Source: Fagopyrum homotropicum | Taxonomy: Eukaryota > Streptophyta > Magnoliopsida > Caryophyllales > Polygonaceae | Length of the DNA stretch: 64,000 nt | Assembly: GCA_033239125.1 (NCBI GenBank) | Contig: BSWB01000003.1 | Coordinates: 109,078,320-109,142,319, forward strand | Direction: 5' to 3' | In this document: positions 58,289 to 64,000 of the stretch, piece after piece | How the letters are laid out: the number at the start of each line of letters is the position of its first letter | Numbering within the stretch: position 1 is the stretch's first letter | Translations under genes and position numbers: made by a program | The notes under the pieces: generated by a model | Seen by the model: the letters and a program-made list of their open reading frames with translations, nothing else | The model's database searches: none | What the model was told of the DNA's origin: nothing

Positions 58289-60830
58289 TTTTCCCCTAGA
58301 AAAGCATATTTGAGATGTGGTGGAAGGTTCTTCAATTCTATCTCTAGTGCTTGCACTATAGACGGAACAAGGTTTTCGCTTGGTGTTAGCAATGTGGGCT
58401 CAATGGCCAAAGGTGGGATAGGGAGTCTTTTGTTCCCATCCAATTGAGCTAGAACTTCCTGCATGCTGGATGTTTATGCATAATTCGAAGTATGAATGTC
58501 CATATCATGTTCAATTATGTTTTTCAATTCATCTATGTCGGATATGTAAAAAACATCTTGAATAATAAGATCAATAACATCAATAGCACAAAGAGAATGA
58601 TCATCAATAGGGTGTTTCATTGCATCATAAATGTTAAACTGAACTACCTCGCCATCGAATTCCATAGTAAATTTACCACTAACATAATCAATTTTCGTCC
58701 TAGCGGTTTTCAGAAAAGGTCTTCCTAACAAGATAGGTGCAGCATGTGAATCATTTTTCATATCCATCACAAAAAAATCAGCAAGAAAAATCAGATCATC
58801 AACCATTATTAATACATCTTCAATAATCCCTTTCGTGTAAACGTTTGATCTATCATCAAGTTGGACTACAATCCGAGTTTAAATGAGTGGCCCAAGGCCA
58901 AGAGATTGGTAGATGGAGTAAGGAAGAACATTAATGGAAGCACCTAAATCAAGCATTGCTTTATCAAAACGGGTTTCCCCAATAACGCAAGGTATGCTTA
59001 ACATGCATGGATCACTACACTTTTTGGGCATTCGGCGTTGGACGACAGCGGACACATGCTCACTAACTTGCACCTTCTGCTTTCCCTTCAGCTTCTGGTT
59101 CCTCTTGATGGTGCAAAGTTCCTTAAAAAAGCGAGCATATTTAGGAATACTATTCACAAGTTTTAAAAGGAGGATGTTTACCTCACATTTGGAAATGGTC
59201 TCAAAGAGATCCTTATCCTAAATAACCCTTCGCTCCTTTAGTGCTTCAGGAAAGGGAGCATGAGGTTTCTTAGCATACAGAGGGGGAAAGCTGGGACGGA
59301 TGTAAGAATCCTCTTTTGCAGAACCCTCTGTCGTCTTTTCCGCAGGGGCGGACGGTTGCAGGCGCAGGGGCGGCTCAGGGTTGTCACCGTAGGGGCGGTG
59401 ACATCCAGCCGCGGGGGAGGCGTCTGCTCAAAGGGCGACGCAGTTGCAGCCGCAGGGGCGGCTGTGGGGGCGTCAGGACCGTCAAAGGGTTTTTCCTTTC
59501 CTTTTGTTGCTGGTTTTGGCTGGACTTGCCTCCCACTCCTTGATTTTAGAGCACTAACATTCTCCTTAGGATTTATGACTGTTTGGGAGGGCAAGTTTCT
59601 GGAGGATCGAGCTTCGATCCTTATGATGGCCTCCGCCATTTGTCCAACCTGTTTTTCGAGGTTCTTGATGCTAGACTCTGTAGTTTGGATATGTGTAGCA
59701 TAGTGTTTAGTTAAAACCTGCAGCATATCTTCAGTGGATTGAGACTTACCTTGGCGGGGCTGCTATTGCTGCTGGTTTTGTTGATCCCTCCATCGATAGC
59801 TTTGTTGATCACGCCAATTGGGCAAGTAGTTTTGTGCATATGGATCATTCCTTGGACGCTGCTGTTGTTGTTGATCATATCCTACCGCATTTACCTCTGC
59901 AGTATCGTCTTGGACTTGTGGACCCAAGTCTGTAGGGTGAAAAGGATCAGCACAAACTCCACAAGCCTTGAGCTGTTGTGGGGTTCCCATCAAAGTCAAC
60001 CTCTTAATCATCTCTTTGAGTTCAGCTATTTCTTGTACAATCTTTGGACGGCTAGGATTAATGGTATGGACTCCTCTCTTGGAAGAGAATCTTCCAAAGT
60101 TCCGTGTACCTTCCGCCATTTCCTACATTTTTGCCATAACAACTTCAGGATTTTAGTTAAGAATGTTACCTCCACAAGCGGCATCCACTATCTTTCTTTC
60201 ATTGTCCAACAAACCGTTGTACAAATAGAGCACTAAGTCCTACGTGGAGTATCCGTGGAAAGGGCAACTTTCAATTTGGCAAAGCGCTCGAAGTACTCAT
60301 AAAGAGTTTCGTCTGCTTTTTGCTCTATGTTGCTTATTGGTTTCTTCAAATTGTTTGCCTTCTTAGCAGGGAAGTACTTCTCCAAAAAGGCCCTGTGGAG
60401 ATTCTCCCATGTTTCAATGCTACCGGATGGAAGATGGTAGTACCAATCATCCGCCACATCCTTGAGAGTGAAGCAAAACGCTCTCATCTTTATTTGTTCT
60501 TCGGTGACATTGGCCGACTTCATGCTCATACTCACGGTATGGAATTTCCCAAGATGTTTGATAGGGTCTTCTCCACTCAACCCATGGAAGGATGGGAGCA
60601 AGTGGATCAGCCTTGTTTGATCTCAAAGTTGACTTCTTCCCCAATTTCCGGTATGGCAACCGCAAGAGGGTGTTGACTAAAATCCGGATGCGTGAGTTGA
60701 CGAAGAGTTCGGTTAGCCATCTCTTCTCGGGTTCGTTGTTGCCTACGAAGTTGATTGTGTGCTTTTTCAATTTTTGGATCAAAAGGAGAAAAATCGGAGT
60801 TAGTAGCACGGGTTTGAACTATGAAAATGG
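58289..60830 (-). pseudogene. Element G gag and protease, decayed
   Basis: Order on the minus strand: RATNSDFSPFDPKIEKAHNQ with start-like ATG at 60720; a frameshift near 60600; capsid-like LPSFHGLSGEDPIKHLGKFH, FCFTLKDVADDWYYHLPSGS and FLEKYFPAKKANNLKK; a Cys/His motif CGVCADPFHPTD; a Gln-rich spacer; a coiled segment SIKNLEKQVGQMAEAI; a linker bearing CCGC motifs (59336-59472); FFKELCTIKRNQ; retropepsin MLDLGASINVLPYSIYQSLG with a stop after GLGPLI (58879); HAAPILLGRPFLKTARTKID; and a final stop near 58474. Several shifts and stops make it non-functional. Confidence 0.8.
59336..59472. repeat. CCGC-N4-GCGG motif array in the G gag-PR linker
   Basis: CCGCAGGGGCGG near 59340, GCGCAGGGGCGG, CACCGTAGGGGCGGTG (a perfect hairpin), CCGCGGGGGAGG, GCCGCAGGGGCGGC (a perfect hairpin). 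They are translated on the minus strand as Ala/Pro-rich sequence. Confidence 0.78.
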
Positions 60831-60871
60831 TCCAAACCAATAATTGAAGTAAATTAAAATAGAAACAAGAA

Positions 60872-60890
60872 CTTCCCGGCAACGGCGCCA
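60872..60890 (-). promoter_or_regulatory. Primer-binding site of element G
   Basis: The minus strand reads TGGCGCCGTTGCCGGGAAG, tRNA-Asp type. Confidence 0.82.
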
Positions 60891-60893
60891 AAT

Positions 60894-62397
60894 TCGACGA
60901 GGCTAAAAACCTAAGGTCATTGTCTTTTAGCTTAAGTAAAAGTAGTTACCTAACGTTACACTAATTGGTTTGTATAGTGTAAGTTAGGGTCGATCCCAAG
61001 AGAGCCTTGTCAAGTAATGATTAGGTTCAATTATCAATATGTAACCAAATTGGGGGGAGGGGGGTTTGGATTGTAACAAAACAAGACAAAAGAAAAACTA
61101 AATCAAGTAAAGATGTGATAATAGAATGGAGAAAAGAGCTACACTAGGTTGAGTATTAGCATTCACACTACTTTGGTTTGTTCTTTTTATAAGATATGCA
61201 TCAATGTCTCGTCTTGATCTTAGATATGTGTTGAGCCAACCGGCATCAACACAACTTAACAAGATTATTGATCCGTAAACCTACAAGATCAAAGCACAAG
61301 TTAGCATTTTAACAAAGACAAAGTGATATAAAGAATCCATAAACACCGTTAGACTTTCTTTATAATTATATTCCTTTTCCTTTAAGTAATTACAACCAGC
61401 TTTCACCTAAAGGATTACTACTAGATTAAGGACCCGAACTCGGAATTAATTAATCCTAGTTCTTTGCATGCAATTAGAGACTTAAGGTGATCAATCTAAG
61501 TGGTAAGAAACATGCAAGCATAAGTTAAAGCTCAAGGAATATAAAACATATGACTGAATAATACTTATATTGATAAAGAATTACAACCAAAGAAGCAATG
61601 TAGCTTCAAAACAACCCAATGTAGCAAGAAAACTTAGAAACTCATTATAACTCGGAAATAAGGAGAATAGAGCTTAAGTGGGAAAATGATGGATGATTCT
61701 AGCAATCATCCCTAGCTCTAATTATACTACAATTGAAAGTTAATGGGAGTCAATTAGCTGTCCTAAACAGCCACCTTTAATGCCATAAAGGTGGTGCAAA
61801 CAACCGGAGAAAAGTTCTCTGGCGCTAAACCGCGGGGGCGGGCTTGTAGGGCCGCAGGGGCGGTTTAGGCCAAAACGCTTGGTCTTCTTCTTGGCCGCAG
61901 GGGCGGCCTTACAATCCCGCAGGGGCGGGTCTTTAATGCTCTCCAAACGTCTGACTCTTCATCTTCATATCGTTTTTTATGTCGAGCCGCAGGGGCGGCC
62001 CAATGTCACCGCACGGGCTCTTCGGCTTCACAGCTCCGCAGGATGGTCCGCAGGCAGAGGCGCAGGGGCGCCGGCTTTGCTTCTTCAGGGTGAGTCACCG
62101 CAGGGGCGGCCAGAGGCTGCCGCATGGGCGGTGATAGGCTTGTTCCGGGCGCTGGCGAAGGCGCATGCTGCCTTCCTGAGTGCAGTGCCACCCGCAAGGG
62201 CGGTGACACTGCTCCGCGGGGGCGGTCTGGCACCAGAAACTTGTTTTCGTGAATGATCTTCAACTCCCAAGTGTTGCTAACATCTTCTTTTGCTTCATTT
62301 GGATTTCCTCTTGTGGATTAAGATGTTAGTAACACAAACCGACTCTAAGACACTAAAAAGACGCTAAAAACTATCCTAATTGATAGTGATTCCATCA
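60894..62397 (-). repeat. Putative 5' LTR of element G
   Basis: On the minus strand it runs from TGATGGAATCACTATCAATT to CTCGTCGAAT next to the primer-binding site. The boundaries are guesses because no second LTR copy is present. A dense CCGC motif array lies 170-570 bp from the proposed start, the same relative place as the arrays in the A, C and E LTRs. Confidence 0.5.
61829..62226. repeat. CCGC-N4-GCGG motif array in the G LTR
   Basis: About a dozen units, mostly CCGCAGGGGCGG, also CCGCGGGGGCGG, CCGCAAGGGCGG and CCGCATGGGCGG. One pair is bracketed by TCACCGC and GCGGTGA (about 62095-62133), giving nested inverted arms as in the CCACGG modules. Confidence 0.85.
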
Positions 62398-63796
62398 CCT
62401 ATAAGATACTAAGGCTTATCTTAAAGGAAATTACCATTCTACCCTTATAAGAGTAGAAAGATGATTTTACCCATGGTCTAAAAACCCTATAAATATTCCT
62501 AGAATACTTTCAAACTATCCTTCGAAACTCAAAACCATAATCCAAAGTTGGAAGATTTTTTCAACTTCTTAACTTTCGAGAAAAGACACTAAGGTCCTAC
62601 TTTGACCTAACTTATAAACACTGATACAAAAATCTAAAAATTCCAAAGAAAGTGTCTAGACCTTCTATACTATGCACTCTACTCACAAGAACAAAGAAAT
62701 CCCAGAAACAACCAACTACAACTCTTATACAAAAATATCAAGTTGATTGCCAAGCACAAAATCTATCATACTTAGTCAAAAATTTGCATTTTCACAAACT
62801 GCATCACTAGTCTACTTTGAGACGTTATAACCCTAGATTCAACTGTTGGATCAACCCCAACTTTTACTAGATCAACATATGCATAACCAACTTCAACATA
62901 TTAAAATTGAACGGTAAAAATTCATTTTACAATATCTAAACATAGTCCCAAAGATGGCTGCATAACACAATTTTTCTAGAATTGAACTAAAAGAGAAGAT
63001 GGTCACGAGCAGAACCGGCCCTAGTACTGGGCCTTGTGGGCTGCAGCCCAAGGCACCAGATATCTTGAGGGCACCAATAACATTATAATTCAGTATAATT
63101 AATAAGGGTTATAAATGCTAGTTTCATTCTCTCTCCTTAGAAGTTCTTTATATCAGTTTTTAGTTTTTAATTATCATTTGAATTTAATTAAAAAGGGTTG
63201 TAAATGCCTTAGATTTTTTACAACCAAACAATAAATTATAATTGTCTTCTTAATCTTCTTATTAATTCATCTTTTGTGTAATCTAAATTTAATTTATTTT
63301 TTTTCAAAATTAATAATCATTATAATCCCCCTCTTTTTTCTAAATATTTTTCTCCAAACCAAGAAAAAATTTCTATATATGGAATGAAAATATTGATAAA
63401 ATCACTCTTGATCTTAATATGTTTTTCTTTATATTCTTATTCTTCTATTGTGATTAGGACGAAATTTCTAAAGATCCATATAAATCACTCACAATTAAAA
63501 TTGGTCGGGACTTTATCACAATCCTGAGTTGCAAGCACCCTATTCTCGAACTTATTCCATCTTCATGTATATGCTGAATTGAAGGAAGGTAAGGGTTGGC
63601 CTTACCGACAGTAGACGAGAGACGGATGACACCCATGGGTCTTCACCAGATCGTTATCACTTGGAGTCTTTTAAGGATGAAGCCAGCGCGACTGGAGGTA
63701 CTCAATTTCCACAAACACGGCAGATCCTAGGGCAAGGTCACATCTACAGATTCAGGTATACCTTTTAATGAAAGAAGAAGGTCGAGGTCGGACTCA
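62398..63796. other. Unassigned DNA between element G and the CACTA end
   Basis: AT-rich, with no convincing coding region. At 63010-63060 the words ACCGGCCCTAG and GGGCTGCAGCCC form a hairpin-rich, hAT-end-like patch. 63100-63450 is very AT-rich. 63500-63750 has more mixed composition but I recognise nothing. Confidence 0.5.
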
Positions 63797-64000
63797 CACT
63801 ACTAGAAAAGCGGGTATAAAGCGACACTTTTAATAACATTTAGCGACACCTTAAGGTGTCGCAAATATGATATGCGACACTTTGAACGGGTGTCACAATT
63901 TCCGCCGTCACAATTGGCAAATGTGTCAATTGCGACACTTTAAAATGTCACAGTAAATTGAGACACCTTAAGGTGTCACATTAGTTAATAAATTTGCGAC
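63797..64000 (+). mobile_element. CACTA (En/Spm-type) transposon end, cut by the window edge
   Basis: The terminal inverted repeat CACTACTAGAAAA starts at 63797. It is followed by dense subterminal repeats of GCGACAC / GTGTCGC in both orientations, including CACCTTAAGGTG twice. That is the usual CACTA architecture. The transposase is not in the window. Confidence 0.82.

Larger units (their letters stand above)
58289..62397 (-). mobile_element. Element G: second Athila-type lineage, minus strand, truncated by E
   Basis: Read on the minus strand: a putative LTR (62397 to about 60894), primer-binding site, gag and PR, stopping at LPPHLKYAFLGEN just before RT where E is inserted. Its proteins differ clearly from A, B, C and E (CGVCADPFHPTD in gag, LDLGASINVLPYSIY in PR). 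The rest of pol would lie beyond the missing left end of E and is not in the window. Confidence 0.75.

Noticed and set aside
59260..59703. 147-codon plus-strand ORF in G
   Set aside because: Antisense to the G gag-PR linker; its Gly/Ala/Arg richness comes from the CCGC array.
1068..62226. CRISPR-like interpretation of the regularly spaced palindromes
   Set aside because: Spacing and units are irregular, sites lie in coding and LTR sequence, and the DNA is eukaryotic.
61879..62263. Two overlapping ORFs in the G LTR
   Set aside because: They are open because the CCGC array lacks stop codons. No recognisable domain.

Overview
The window is repeat-dense nuclear DNA of a flowering plant, most likely a eudicot. 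I see no convincing intact host gene, no rRNA or tRNA gene and no CRISPR. At least 80 percent is transposable elements, mostly Ty3/gypsy LTR retrotransposons of the Athila type. Their primer-binding site begins TGGCGCCGTTGCCGG (tRNA-Asp type), gag-PR-RT-RNaseH-IN lies in one frame, and two of them carry an extra ORF3 downstream of pol.

Layout. 1-9750: element A, an Athila-like element cut by the window start, with decayed gag-pol, broken ORF3 and a 3' LTR. 9751-17667: a decayed gene, possibly MULE-like, interrupted by a 6.4-kb L1-type LINE (10338-16703) with a 16-bp target duplication. 17668-19917: AT-rich DNA, CGTTA-type inverted repeats and a hAT MITE. 19918-22107: LTR and gag start of a chromovirus-like element. 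22108-62397: a nest. Element G (minus strand, 58289-62397) was hit by element E (minus strand, 22108-23560 plus 52398-58288). E was hit by F, an LTR in minus orientation (ends 23561 and 52397, CATTC target duplication). F was hit by B (plus strand), a tandem LTR-internal-LTR-internal array. The middle LTR of B was hit by C (34434-47724, TTTTG duplication). C is a nearly intact 13.3-kb element with LTRs differing at about 0.7 percent of sites by eye. 62398-63796 is low-complexity DNA with no recognised gene, and 63797-64000 is one end of a CACTA transposon.

The most unusual signal is a set of short palindromic modules in arrays. In A, B and C the core is TTCCACGGCCGTGGAA, often inside outer arms ATCACGG...CCGTGAT. 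The arrays recur at matching places: upstream LTR, 3' half of the LTR, the PR-RT linker inside pol and, in A and C, the pol-ORF3 spacer and the ORF3 leader. E has ATCGG-type cores at the corresponding LTR and linker places. G and the two chromovirus-like LTRs have CCGC-N4-GCGG cores. In pol the same nucleotide core is read in two reading frames, so it looks maintained as DNA or RNA and not as protein. This resembles a family-specific recognition code, comparable in logic to the short motifs recognised by VANC anti-silencing proteins of VANDAL transposons. ORF3 is a candidate partner, but only by inference.
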